Shown: piece by piece, positions 29,844 through 41,518 of the stretch
How positions within the stretch are numbered: the stretch's first letter is position 1
Layout: each line of letters begins with the position of its first letter
NCBI RefSeq assembly: GCF_002865645.1
Contig: NW_020194519.1
Coordinates: 1,671,542-1,735,541 of the forward strand
DNA: 64,000 nt
From: Hyaloscypha bicolor E
Taxonomy: Eukaryota > Ascomycota > Leotiomycetes > Helotiales > Hyaloscyphaceae
Direction: 5' to 3'
The notes under the pieces: model-generated
Seen by the model: only the letters and a program-made list of their open reading frames with translations
Database searches by the model: none
Told to the model about the DNA's origin: nothing
Program-made: the position numbers and the translations under genes

Positions 29844-31478
29844 CTATATCTTGGCTTTCGGTCGCCACTTGGCGTATGGATGCTCATCCCAACCAGGGAT
29901 CAAATGATCTACAGCGCCTGTGTTCAGCATGCCCGGATGCACTTGACTTAAATCTGTGACGCCCATCATGCGCATCGTCGTCTCTAACTCGTCTTTGAGG
30001 ACTGATCTGTAGTCAGCATGCGCTTCCACCATGAATTTCTCGTGGCCACTCCATAATAAAGATTACACTTACTGTCCACAAACTTCGCCACCCCTTCTTG
30101 CCCGTAATTCAGGGCAAATAAGAAGCCCCTCCCGATCCCAACGCTCTTTGCACCAAGACATAGCGCCTTGAAGATATCCGTCCCTCGCATGACGCCACCA
30201 TCAACATAGACCTCCATCTTCTCAAAGATTTCAGGGCAATTCTTCTGCAGCTCCAGAAGTAAAAGTATCGGTGGTGGAGCAGTGTCAAGACTTCTGCCAC
30301 CATGATTGCTCAGCACAATACCCTCGATTCCATGCTCTGCTGCCTTCTTAGCATCCATCGTGGTCTGGACCCCTTTGAGAACAATAGGTAAGGATGTACA
30401 TTTTCTCAGCCAAGGAATGTCAGCCCAGGAAAGGGAAGCGTCGATATATAAACCCATAATTCGGCCCAGAGCACCTCCTTTGGCATCGTTCTTGGCCTTT
30501 GCACCACTCATCGGCGTGCTGAGACTCTCGTCGGCCTTGACTCGCTCATCAGCTTCCCGTTTCCCGGGCACCGGCGCATCGACGGTGACGAATATGGCTT
30601 TGACTCCCAGGGCTTCCACATCCCTCAACAGCTTCGCGCTCTTCTCACGCTGCTTGTCGACATACAGCTGGAAGAAAAAAGGCATTTTCCCATCACCATC
30701 AAAGGTCCCATACGTCCCTGGCTCGCCCACAGCCTCGAATATTTCGGCGATTGGGAAAGAGGCATTCGTTGATACGCATTGCGGGATTCCTAGCTTCCTG
30801 CACCCTCGAGCAATACCCTTCTCACCGTCCGGGTGTACCATCTTTGCCATTGCAGCTGGAGCGCAGAAGATGGGCACACTCATTTTCTGCCCCAGCATGG
30901 CCGTGCTTGTGTCCACATCCTTCACATCAACGAGTATCCGGGGCCTCAACCCAATATCCGCATATGCCGAATTATTTCGTGCTTTCGTGTTGAGGTCCGT
31001 CGCAGCACTCGAGTAAAAGGCCCATGTCTTGGGTGTGATGGTCTGCCGTGCGGCCGATACAAAGTCATGTGTATTGATTAAAGTATCGAGAGGTGGTTTG
31101 GAGTCTGGAGAGAAGGATGTTGAGACTGTAGGTGGGGGTTTTGCCCATTCTTCTGTTATGGAGGAGGGATCGAGGGTGCCGATGATCTTGGAGGAGTGGA
31201 GAGAGTTCTTTATGAGAGAGGGGGCGTGAATTTCGTTGTATGCGGTAGAGGCATCGCGGCCAGCGTAGCGGATGATTACTGGCAGAGGTTAGAAATGGCA
31301 AAGATGGGGTGGAGGGAGGGGGTTCTTGAGATTCGAGGGGAGGAGGCTCACTACCAGCTCCGCCGGGATGCTCTGGGGCAAACTCGGTCAAGTCGTAAAC
31401 AGTTCCATCCACCACAGTCCATAGGTCTTCGGGAATATTGTGCTTGGAAATCTCCTGAACGGAGACAACGCGGGCCAT
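29844..31478 (-). CDS. Flavocytochrome b2-type FMN-dependent alpha-hydroxyacid dehydrogenase
   Basis: Three exons (31355-31478, 30073-31278, 29844-30001), 495 residues. Residues about 5-80 form a cytochrome b5 haem domain (LWTVVDGTVYDLTEFAPEHPGGA, then RYAGRDASTAYNEIHAPS) with the haem histidines in HPGG and in NEIH. The FMN TIM-barrel follows: STNASFPIAEIF, FFFQLYVDKQREKS, VTVDAPVPGKRE, PIVLKGVQ, VLSNHGGRSLD (catalytic His), EVYVDGGVMRGTDIFKAL. Yeast Cyb2 oxidises L-lactate to pyruvate and passes electrons to cytochrome c; relatives use L-mandelate and other 2-hydroxyacids. The protein starts directly at the b5 domain with no mitochondrial presequence, so a cytosolic or peroxisomal place is possible. 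It borders an aromatic-type enzyme cluster, so the substrate may be an aromatic hydroxyacid. Confidence 0.93.
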
Positions 31479-32099
31479 GATGAGCAGTCCTATATCAGTC
31501 TCTTGGGGTCAATTGGAACCAAAGTGTCAGTATGAATCAGAACAGCTGCAAGAAAAGAGAGACGAGGCAAAGAGAGAAGGAAACGGAATCTATATTGAGT
31601 TATGTACATGGAGATGCGGAGAGATTCCGGTAGCGATGGTTGAGTTCGAGATCGTCTCTGGTGGTTCGCGTTATCTCACAGCGAGCTTTCTCAGCTTGGA
31701 TTCTCGCTGACAAATTTGGTCAGCGTTGAATATACTTCCCTCTAATTCGTCAACGACAACAACAGGACCTCTGCCCCTTGGAGAAACACATCAGAATGCA
31801 GATATGTTCTCTCGAAGGCAGTGGGATGCAGCGCCTAAATTTGCTTGGATGGCTCTCAAATCTCGCCGTCTTACCCCGCATGATGTTGAGATCCGAGGTT
31901 ACAAACCTTGCCGTGTCCTGACAGGCATTAAAAGCAACTTCAGATGAAAATCTAGGAGATATATTTCCCCTCCTTTTGGTCTTGTCAAAACAATCATCTC
32001 ATGGAGGCTGACTGATCCTCAGAACCTCCCCACTTCGGCTGTCCACCGCTTTTAGTGTTACTGCATTACGTTCCAAGCTCTTATTGAAAAATAGCAATC
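31479..32099. promoter_or_regulatory. divergent promoter region, b2-type dehydrogenase / lactonase
   Basis: 620 bp between two divergently transcribed genes; no gene in it. Suited to joint regulation of the pair, but no motif can be assigned. Confidence 0.4.
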
Positions 32100-33431
32100 A
32101 TGGTCAACCTCGTATCAAGAGTCGCCATTGTTGGAGCCGTTTTCATTGCAGTCGCCTACCAATTCATTTTCAAATCCATCATCTTCCATACCCTGGGCTA
32201 TGGTCGGAAAGTCTCGTCGATCAAAGACTTTCCAGACGTACGATGTGAGAAGATCACAGAGTTAGACCTTGAGGGCTGCGAAGATATGTGGTTGCATGAG
32301 CCGACGGGGGCCCTATACATAGCCTGTTCGGACTCCCGAAGCAGGACACAATGGCTTCCCGCGTTCGCAAATTCCCCTTTTGAAGGGGTCCGGCGACTAA
32401 CAATTGCAGAGTCGGCTTCCTCAATGCCACCGGACGCGGCCTGACCGACAGAATTGCCGTTCTGGATACACGAGGTCCGGGACGGCTTGCCACCCGCATT
32501 AAGTGGCTGTCAGTGGAGAACTTCTCCGGTATCAAGGGGGATGGGACGATGAATCTGCATGGCTTGGATATCAGACATGATAAGAATACTGACGTCCTTC
32601 ATATTCTGCTAATCAATCATCGCCCACCCATCGACCCCGAGCATGGCGAACCACTCGATGCCACAAGCATCGGAGCAAACTCAACGATCGAGCACTTTCG
32701 GACGGAAGTAGACAGTGACAGTATGCGCCATGTGAGAACCTACGCAAACGCTCTCATCCAAACACCGAATCGAGTCGCCTGGGCCACCGATGACTCGTTT
32801 GTCTTTACAAACGACCACAGCGTCAAAGTTGGATTCGTGAGTTCTCTGTTCTAAGATTCCGAATGTTGACTAACACTCTCAGCGCCGAGAGCTTGATCCT
32901 TTCATCGGTGGAGGCTCCGTCGGTTACTGCAATCAAAGTACTTGCAACATTGGGTACAGTGGGCTCAAGATGCCCAATGGTCTCGTTCGTGGCCGAGACG
33001 GCCTTATTTACGTGCCTAGCACTCTCGATGGAACGATCAGAGTTTTTAATTTGAGTGAAAACCACCACCTTCTCAAAGTCAACGAGATCAAAGTTCCATT
33101 GCCGGTTGACAACTTGTCTGTAGACAAAAAAGGCGATATCTATGCGGCCGCCTTCCCCAAGGTCTACATGTGGGGCGAGAGTTCAAAAGACCCATTCAAT
33201 GTCACCCCACCCACTGCGGTATTCCGGATCCGGAAGTCTGTCCAAGAGAATGAAAGTGAGAGAAAGTCCCACTTGGAGATGAATGCAGAATATATCGTTG
33301 AGAAGGTGGTTGAGGATGATGGAAGTGTCTTGCCAGGTTCAACTGCCGTTGTACACGATGCTGAGACGGGGAGAATCTTTCTTTCGGGAATCATGTCTCC
33401 TTATATAGCGATTTGCGAGCCCACAGCTTAA
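32100..33431 (+). CDS. Paraoxonase/arylesterase-like lactonase, membrane-anchored
   Basis: Three exons (32100-32362, 32410-32836, 32883-33431), 412 residues. The first intron uses a GTTCGC donor with CTAAC branch and GCAG acceptor; splicing keeps the frame across TQWLPA and VGFLNATGRG. Residues about 6-25 are a hydrophobic signal anchor (VAIVGAVFIAVAYQFIF). The body is a beta-propeller of the PON/SMP-30 superfamily: ELDLEGCEDMWLHEPTGALY, NLHGLDIRHD, LLINHRPP, TPNRVAWATDDSFVFTNDH, SGLKMPNGLVRGRDGLIYV. The N- and H-bearing motifs match the calcium and active-site regions of paraoxonases. Relatives hydrolyse lactones and aryl esters. Within this cluster a lactone or ester intermediate is a plausible substrate. 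Confidence 0.8.
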
Positions 33432-34200
33432 CTCTCGATTGTGGGGTATACTTGGGATGTAAAAGTCCATTTGTACTCTCCCTCGCCAATGTTCAGCGGG
33501 AACATGGTACAATCGCCGGTCTTTGCAACGGGCCGAAGAGAGTCATGGTTTTATTTCCCTCCTGTAATTGTGTTTGTGGCGGTCGAGGAAATGGTTCCCT
33601 TAAGAAACGGATGATCTTCGATGAGGCTAATGATCCAGCCGCAGGGCCGCAAGCCACATCAATATCTTTCAGGGTTCATCCAGACTTCGAGCCTCTCGTA
33701 CTAAGGACCAATTAGACTCATCAGACCCCTGAAACGTGCATGCTTGGGTCGATCGCGCCCCTCAAGCCACCGCGCTGGGGCCACAACCGACGCCATTCGC
33801 CCTCTGCGCCGCAGCCAGGCTTCTCGTTTTGACATAAAATAAGCAGCCCATACCGAAAGACGAAACGCTCTCTTTCATCGCTTTCGCATTGATATACACC
33901 GCAGCTCAGGATGACCCAGTCAGACCACAGACCTCGTTCCATAATCCGGGTTAACAACTGAGCATGTCGGCGCAGCCTCAACGGCGTAGCCTGTCGCTAA
34001 TCGCTAACCGCACAGGAGTCTCACACTGGGCCCGCTGTAAGACTTGGATGCAGGAGGATGGGGATCAAGCTAGCCCTACAGCTGCGAAGTTAATTTAAGA
34101 TGAGGCACAGCAAGCCCTAGTTTAAAGTATATATCCGGAGTGGCACCGGAAAGTTTATTTGATTCTCGTCAACTTTTGCGTTGCGAGTTGAGAATCCAAC
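33432..34200. other. intergenic region
   Basis: Between the lactonase and the ABC transporter. No gene supported; a TATATAT-like box near 34128 may serve the transporter. Confidence 0.4.
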
Positions 34201-37200
34201 ATGGCAGTCCCAACTGTAGCGAGCTCCAAGAGCAGGCATCCAGCCAGCATAACTAGAGATCCCGCCAGCATAACGATTCCAGGGAGCACGGTAATTACTC
34301 TTGCAAGTACGACAATAACTATTGTCAGCTCCTCAATTTCTCTCACTCCAGCACAAAGTTCACAGGCAGCCCAGCTGTCAGGAGGAGAAAATCTAACGGA
34401 TTATCTTGGAAGCGTGGGGTCATGTCTGATGCCAGGGGCAATGCCAATTGTGATTCAGAATAATACTACGTGGGCGGAGAAAGGTTGCCTGCCGGGGTTC
34501 TATTGTAAGTTTTTATTTTCGAGTTAAAAGTGAACAATACTGATTGTTACTCCCTTCTTATAGGCGCCAACAACACAGCCAATTCTCTGCCGCAGTATTG
34601 CCCCCCCTCTCCCTCTTTGTGAGGTGGCCAGACTCTCTGGAGGGAACTGTCCACCGCAAGGTTGGTACGAGCCCGTCCTATGTGATGCGGGATACTATTG
34701 TCCACTTGGAGGGAAGGAAAAAATTGAATGTACGTTAATTCTCGAGCCTGCATTTCAGCATTGAATGCCCCAGTAGCTTTGCAGATTTAGTTTCCGCATC
34801 GGAATGGTCTTGCCAGTTCTCGATCTTCTTACCCCCAGGCCTCGGGAGCTGAAGCATATTTCACTGAATGTTGCTGATTCGAGATCGTCCAGGTCCTCCC
34901 GGTTCCTTCTGCACCCATGGCTCGACTCACCCGACAAAGTGTAGTCTAGGCTCGTGGTGTCCAGCCAAAGCAGTGAGAGACACAAACTTCCTACCTGTCG
35001 CATTCCTCATCCTTCTCGATATTCTCCTGGTTGCAACGACTATATGGCATAAGATGCGAGCGCGATACAACAAGAAGGGCCAACAGGGAAATAAGAAAGG
35101 TGAGAAAATGCTAGGGGCAAAATCTGCAAGCCGAAAGTATGTTCGAGAGCCAGGTTATCGGCAACTCGATGACGAGCAGTATGCTGGATTCACAGATAAC
35201 GATATTCCTATGGAACCGACTATTAGGGCGTTCAATAGAAGACCTACTGGGTTCGAACATCTCGGGGCTTTAGAGGCGGAGTTTATTGAGGACCTTCATA
35301 ACGGTGATGCTGAGACCAAGACGGATTTGCATTTATTCGTACAATCTTTGTCAAAGTGCCTCGGTGCTACGAAATTTGGATTGAGTTTCGAGTTTCAAGA
35401 TTTGGGCTTCAAGCCACCGAAGTCGGCTAAGCCAATTCTTTCGGATGTGTCTGGAGCAATCAATGCTGGCTCCCTTTGGGGTGTGATGGGTGCTTCTGGT
35501 GCTGGAAAATGTAGGATTCGAAAGATTCTCATTACATTGTGCACAGCTAACGATTATAGCCACCTTTGTTAATGTGCTCATGGGTAAAACCGCTCACACT
35601 GGGGGCATTACTAAGGTCAATGGCGTTGCTGGCAAGATCTCAAAGCATGGAGATTCCTTGGTACAATTTTTAGATATTTGCTAATTTGACTACAGATACA
35701 AGAAGATCATTGGCTGCGTTCCCCAGGATGATATCGTTCTGCCAGAATTAACTGTTCGCGAGAACATCCTTCACTCAGCTCGAATCAGACTGCCTTCAAA
35801 CTGGACTGATTCCGAAATCCAGAACCATGTCGACATCCTCATCAGCTGTCTCAAGCTGGCTCACGTGCAAGACTCGTTAGTTGGAAGTACTGGGGCACCC
35901 GTGATTTCTGGTGGACAGAGAAAGAGAGTCAGTATTGGCATGGAATTAGCTGCTGCACCCATGGCCTTATTCCTCGACGAGCCAACGTCTGGATTGGACG
36001 CAACAGCTGCTGCTTCAATCATGGCAACACTGAAAGCGCTCTCTCGCCTGGGCATGACAATCGTAACAATCATCCACCAACCTCGCCAAGAAATTTTCGA
36101 ATCACTCGACAGTCTTGTTCTTCTTGGTGCTGGTCGCATGATCTATTGTGCACCGCAAGCTGACATGCAGCCCCATTTCGAATCTCTAGGCTTCCAATTT
36201 CCAGACCACACCAATCCCGCGGATGTAATGGGCGACATTATCGCAGGTGAAGGTCGGCATTACAAGGCTAATGGAGACGCCACCGTCCAAGGACTCATCG
36301 ATCACTGGGCAACCCGTCAGAAGGATCCCGGAAGTCTTAACAAACACGCCTCCACCATCTCGGTGGCCGGGATGAAGTCACTCTCCACCACAGTAAGACA
36401 GCGAGGCGCACCCTGGTACAAGCAAATATGGTTCTGCTACCAACGCTCCCTCCTCCAACAATACCGCATGAAATCCTCATTTTTCTTCGAGCTCGGCGTT
36501 GGAGCACTGGCAGGCTTTCTCATTGGCCTGGCGGAACTGAACGCAAAGGGCCAGAACTTCCGCGGGATCTTCAACGACCCATACGAGATGCTCTCTTCTT
36601 CGATCGACTACGCCTCAGTCCCGCAAATGTCCCTCCTCGTCGGTCTCTCCATCGGCCTCACGGCCTCCGCGCCGGGAGTGAAGATCTTCGGCGAAGAGAA
36701 ACTGGTGTACTGGCGCGAAGCCGCCGCTGGCCACAACCGATTCGCGTATTACATGGGCAAAGTCTTGTCCACAATCCCGAGAATGGTGTTGGCGAATTTC
36801 CACTTCACGACCATGTTCATCCTGCTAGCTACCCCGGTGATTGGATGGTTTCCAGCGTTCGCTGCGAATTTGCTGTACTTTTACTGTATCTACGGCCTCG
36901 CATCTTGTATTTCCATGATCACGCGAAGGGAAGACGGACCGTTGCTGGCTGTTATGATGTCACTGATTGTTGGGGTGCTGAACGGGATGTCTCCTACTTT
37001 GAAGAAAGTCCGCAGTTGGCATATTGTTTGGATTTGGAGAGCGAGTCCCGGCACCTGGTTGGCAGAAGCGTATTTCACAGAGAATATTGCGCCGTTGGCC
37101 AGTATATATCGGATTGAGTTTGCGAGGGATGCGTTGGGGTACTTGTTGAACAAATTCTCACACGATTTGCTGATGTTATTAGTGATTGGGACGGCTCTGA

Positions 37201-37253
37201 GGATATTTGCGTTTCTTGGGTTGAGGTTTATGTGGAGGGCTAAGCAGAGGTAG
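34201..37253 (+). CDS. ABCG/white-type half ABC transporter with cysteine-rich N-domain, frameshifted in exon 2
   Basis: Exons 34201-34504, 34564-34729, 34893-35510, 35560-35644, 35696-37253, about 909 residues. The extracellular N-part has EGF-like cysteine blocks (KGCLPGFYC, NSLPQYC, LSGGNCPP, DAGYYCPLGG, GSFCTHGS, CSLGSWCP). One membrane span (FLPVAFLILLDILLVATTI), a charged linker and the nucleotide-binding domain follow: Walker A GASGAGKST split by an intron, signature ISGGQRKRVSIG, Walker B ALFLDEPTSGLD. Then comes the ABC2 six-span domain (FFFELGVGALAGFLIG through the C-terminus). Architecture matches fungal Adp1-like exporters. Exon 2 contains one base too many: a C7 run at 34601-34607 throws the frame to TGA, although all downstream splice phases agree once one base is discounted. 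Intron 4 appears to use a GC donor (35645). Probably exports a cluster metabolite, if functional. Confidence 0.85.
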
Positions 37254-37741
37254 TGCTGCTAAGGGGTATACACTCATAGATTTCTATAGACGAAGGTAAA
37301 CCTGTCGATGACAAGAACGACTTCTGAAAGATGAAAAGTGACTGGGACATTTAGAAATTGAAACCAGAGTTCTTGTCATAACCTTGAAGTCTTGTCAGAG
37401 ATAGTTACATAATCCCGAAAAGCCTGCTTCGATACCTCTTGGACATCATTTTCTCCCATCAGTGCAAAAACCTCGTGGAGGCTAGAGAAGAAATCCCGAC
37501 CAAACACCCATCATGCCTCATTGAGTCGACCTTCCACACCTCTCGAAATCGGGCTGTTTCACGTGACTTGTCAGCACAACGGACCTCAGCTCTTGAAAAC
37601 AGCGACCATCCAACGAGCCCGCAATGAGGTGTATTCGAACGGCTGGAAATTCAAGAAATACGTCGAGTCTTATCCAGTTGGTAGAAAACGGACCCCAGTG
37701 CCTCAATCATAACGAGGCTAGGGTACGAACTCGAAGTTACA
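37254..37741. other. intergenic region
   Basis: About 490 bp between the transporter 3' end and the Zn2Cys6 gene; no gene supported. Probable promoter of the regulator. Confidence 0.4.
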
Positions 37742-39365
37742 ATGTCTTCAAACGATAGCGTTTTGACGAGTTCCGAGGACGGCAGGAAGGCTCTCCATGC
37801 ATGTTCTACATGCCGAAAACAAAAGAAAGGGTGTGACAAAGTGCTCCCGAGTTGTTCGGTATGCCGCAGACTGCAGCGGCCTTGCGTGTACGACCCTATC
37901 CCTTCGGCATCCGGATCAGACAGCCTGGAATCGCTGGCACGGCGAGTCTCGGAACTGGAAAATGAGTTGAGGGATCACCGAGACATGTGTGAAGGGAGAG
38001 TTGAATCAAATTCGTCGTCCCGTGTCCCCGGCCATACGAATGAAGCACCATTCCCTGCGTCGACTGCCTTTCCTCCGGTCTTCTTCCTCGATGTCAATGT
38101 TTTCAAACGCCGCAGATTGAAAGCTCCCATGCCCCAAATGGCCATCCAAGACAACATCTTCAAAGAGATAGGAAACGACCTGGACATTCGGGCTACTGTT
38201 GGGGCTTATTTCTTCTCTACGGCTACCTGGATGTCGATCGTCTCCAAGAAGCAACTCCATCAAGAGATATCTGCTTTTCCGATTGAGATGGCACCAGATG
38301 TTGTGCTTTTGATTCTGTGTATGAAACTGGTCAATGGTAGACCGACCGCCGGGGTGCACGATCATCGGACGAGACTTTATGCTGTTGCAAAGAACTTCTT
38401 TCTTGCTGTTGAGTCGAGTGGATTCGCTTCCATCAGGTTGTTGCAAGCTGGGATCTTACTTTGTATTTACGAGACGGGTCATGCGATCTACCCACAAGCC
38501 TATATATCAATAGGCCACATTGGCAGATTGGGCCAGGCAATTGGATTGCACGACACTGATGGCGTGCCTCAATTGGCACTTGAACCAGGCAGCTGGGATG
38601 AGATGGAAGAACGGAGACGAGTTTGGTGGGCTGTTTACGTCCTGGATCGGTAAGCTCCCTTTGTGTGTGTGAAAATGTTGCTTATTCTTAATAGACACAT
38701 GAACATTGGGAATCCTTCTCGGTCATTAGCTTTAGCTGAGACGGGGCGAAAGGAGTATCTTCCAGTTGAAGACAAGGCGTGGGAGCTAGGAGTGAGTTTG
38801 CAAAGTAGCGAATTTGCTCCGCAACTAATTTTTACGCAGGAGGTAATTGTTAGTGAGCCCCTCTTGGTATCATCATCAACGAACATCACTCTATACCACC
38901 ATTCTTCGAGCACGGGCCAGAGCGAATACTCCCAGAATCCAGACCACGATTTATGCCAATTTGGGTCCGCCGGGCTACACTCCCTCGTTTCAGAACTTGA
39001 CGCATACGCTCGCCATATCCAATCCATTTTACCGTACAATATCGATCAAGCATCACCGCTAATTGTTAATTGTCTCTATCGAATGGCTGTATGGCTTTCC
39101 GACCTGTCGGTGGACATAACAAAACCAGACTATTCAGCAACTTTGAATCTCATGAAAGCAACTCTGTCGAAGCTTGCGTTACGGTGGAGAGTCGCTAGTA
39201 AGTAGGAATCAGCAGTAGAGAGAGAGAGAGAGAGAGTACTAACTGAATGGCACAGGGGAGTATTTACAAATACTTGAGGACTTCGAATCAGCTTCTCCCG
39301 TTGATGGAGCGATGATTTTGGATCCTCATCCTATGTCAGAGTATCCACAGCCACCAAATAGTTGA
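37742..39365 (+). CDS. Zn2Cys6 transcription factor, likely pathway regulator of the cluster
   Basis: Four exons (37742-38649, 38695-38791, 38840-39197, 39256-39365), 490 residues; all intron phases agree. The zinc cluster at about 21-48 is CSTCRKQKKGCDKVLPSCSVCRRLQRPC, followed by a coiled linker (SLESLARRVSELENELRDH). The Fungal_trans middle homology region includes YFFSTATWMSIVSKKQLHQE, RLLQAGILLCIYETGHAIYP and GHIGRLGQAIGLHD, then the diagnostic EERRRVWWAVYVLDR. The intron before the last exon contains an (AG)10 microsatellite (39217-39236). Its place between transporter and oxidative enzymes suggests it controls the neighbouring genes. Confidence 0.9.
39217..39236 (+). repeat. (AG)10 microsatellite in an intron
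   Basis: Ten AG dinucleotides upstream of a TACTAAC branch motif in the last intron of the Zn2Cys6 gene. Length variation would change donor-to-branch distance but not the protein. Confidence 0.9.
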
Positions 39366-39472
39366 TATCACGACTTCTCTCTTGATGTTTCTCGCTTTGC
39401 ATATTATAAGGCTGTCAAGCAGGACACTCTTTATTTCTCTCGGTTCTCTATATACAGCGCATGGCGCTTCTG

Positions 39473-41009
39473 TCAATGAACCCGTGATGTCTGAATCGCA
39501 GGAGCCGCTTCGAATAGTGGAGAAATGTTCCCCGCTTGGAGTTCTTTCGATACTTGCGCCGAGACTTCTTGCCATCGCTGCAGAGTATCCGCTTCAGCAT
39601 CAAACGGATACAACCATCTGTTCTATCATTCACAAATGCGTTAGCCGAAGGGATCAGTCCTAAATTTGGGACACTCACTCTCATTTTGACAGTCTCGGGA
39701 TCAATTTCGACGTTGTCATCCAGATTCTTGAGGGCATTATGCCACCTGTCACGTATATCCTCTCCGTTCAATTGAGATTTCCGGACTCGCTCAAACCGAA
39801 GCTTTTCATACACTCGGGTCTGCAAAGCTGTTAGAATCGCCTAGAATCTTGTGAACTTCGCTTACAGCTAGCGGGACGTTGCCTTTCCCAGCAAGCTTCA
39901 AGCACAATGCCAACACAGCAGCGCTCTCAGTCGCCTGCGACGCTCCTTGGGCGCTAGTCGGAAGATGCGCATGGCATGAGTCTCCGAGCAACGCAATCTT
40001 ATGGCTCTTGCTAACCCAACTCGGAATTGGATCCCTATAACAAATCTTCCAATCCAAGCACTCTTTCGTCTTCCTCACCGCCGCTCCAATCCTGGGATCC
40101 ACATCACTTACCAGTTTCCTTACCTCATTCATGTCTCCTGGTTGAAACCACGATTCCTTGATATCTTCAGTATCTTTATGCGTTATGATCCAGTTGAATT
40201 CGTCACCATCTCGAAGAGTGTTCTGGACAAGATGAACGTCGTTTCCGATCCAAATGTTGACGCACTCTTTCTCAACAAATTCCCGACAGAGGGGATCTTC
40301 TTTAAGATAAGCGCCCTTGAAGTAAGCTCGGAAGCAGGCATAACCTGAGGACTTTGGTTTGTCTTCAAAACCTAGGACGAGTTCTCTTGCGACGGACTTG
40401 ATGCCTATCATGCTTGTCAGAAGTTTGAGACATTCAACCCTCAATACACCACTCACCATCCGCTGCAACGATCACATCGGCCTTGTGGACCTCTCCATTG
40501 CTCAGCGTTAAACTCGGCTCATCCTCGTCATAAGCAACCACCTGCATTTCATCAGCGCTTATATCACAAATCTTGGTCTGTCTCACTCACATTGCAACCC
40601 ATATTAATCGGAATTCCCAATTCTCTCACTCGCCCCAAAAACTCCTCATGATAATCGCCTCTATGCCCAATATAACCCGCCATATCCATCAACGGCTGTT
40701 GGGCCAATATCTTCCCATCATGCCACCTTCGAATCTGCATCATCTCACTCTTGTTCCCGATCTCTATCAACTTATCGTGCAGTCCCCACCTCTCCAATAG
40801 TCGGAGAGCATTTTCACCTAGGCCTAAGGAGTCTCCAAGACGTAGGAACTTGTGTACTTTCTCATAGATGGAGACTTCGAAGCCTTGGTAGTGCATTGCC
40901 ATTGCTGCTGCGCAACCACCGAGGCCGGCGCCCACTATGATCACTGGGGTGTGTCAGTGAAAGAACATCATGGGTGAGTGAGCAAAAGACCTTTCAGTGG
41001 TTGAGCCAT
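39473..41009 (-). CDS. FAD-dependent monooxygenase, salicylate-hydroxylase-like
   Basis: Six exons (40991-41009, 40591-40943, 40457-40541, 39866-40404, 39679-39819, 39473-39622), 428 residues with consistent phases. The tiny first exon encodes MAQPLK and joins VIIVGAGLGGCAAA, the dinucleotide-binding GxGxxG. Later motifs are VIVAADGIKSVARE (the DG motif) and KIALLGDSCHAHLPTSAQGASQATESAAVLA (the GD motif binding the FAD ribityl chain), then VYEKLRFERV near the C-terminus. Class A flavoprotein hydroxylases of this type use NADPH and O2 to hydroxylate phenolic substrates. It is divergent from the VAO-type oxidase, so the two may act in one pathway. The substrate cannot be read from sequence. Confidence 0.88.
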
Positions 41010-41518
41010 GTTGAGAATTTCAATTTCTCACACAAGTACGATGAAGCCGTAAAATATAGAACAGAAAGCAAAGATTCAGCAAAAGAGTACTCGGTACGTT
41101 GGACCCGATGCAAACGATCAGGTCTTGTAAGTCGGCAGGATGCAGGCTGCTCGAGTTGGGAAAATTGCCTCCTTGAGAACTCATTCTCAAGCTAGGAATT
41201 CCTCCACAATCGGTTGACGCATCCAAGAACGCCATACATGGTGAGTAAATATACAGCCTACTGTTCTTCTCGGGTTCGGCTACCCCGCGACCTCCCCACA
41301 GAGAGGCCCCACGACGAACCCCCTAAGTTCCACCCCACTCGAGCCGGGAAACCCCCAAGCAAATTTGTGCTCTGGACCTTAGAGCCCATCGAATGGCACA
41401 AATTGCCGAAAAGCAGTGGAATTATTCCGAACTTCTGCTGAGAGCATTCCCTTGAAAAGGAGCATAAACTTCAGAGTTCTATGCTCGGTATCAGTTCTGA
41501 CAACCCACGAGGAGCAAC
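41010..41518. promoter_or_regulatory. shared divergent promoter of monooxygenase and VAO-type oxidase
   Basis: 509 bp between divergent start codons of two oxidative flavoenzyme genes; no gene inside. CCCCGCGACC/CCCCAC-type and CGG-containing sequences near 41230-41340 could bind a Zn2Cys6 factor, but no palindrome is certain. Confidence 0.45.

Noticed and set aside
30306..31016. 236-residue plus-strand frame
   Set aside because: Antisense to the FMN dehydrogenase, whose motifs and splice phases are clear.
34730..34892. Apparent additional frameshifts in the ABC transporter between exons 2 and 3
   Set aside because: A 163-nt intron with GTACGT donor and CCAG acceptor joins ECPPGSFC cleanly, so no lesion is needed there.
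36428..37117. 229-residue plus-strand frame
   Set aside because: Out-of-frame overlap with the ABC2 membrane domain of the transporter.
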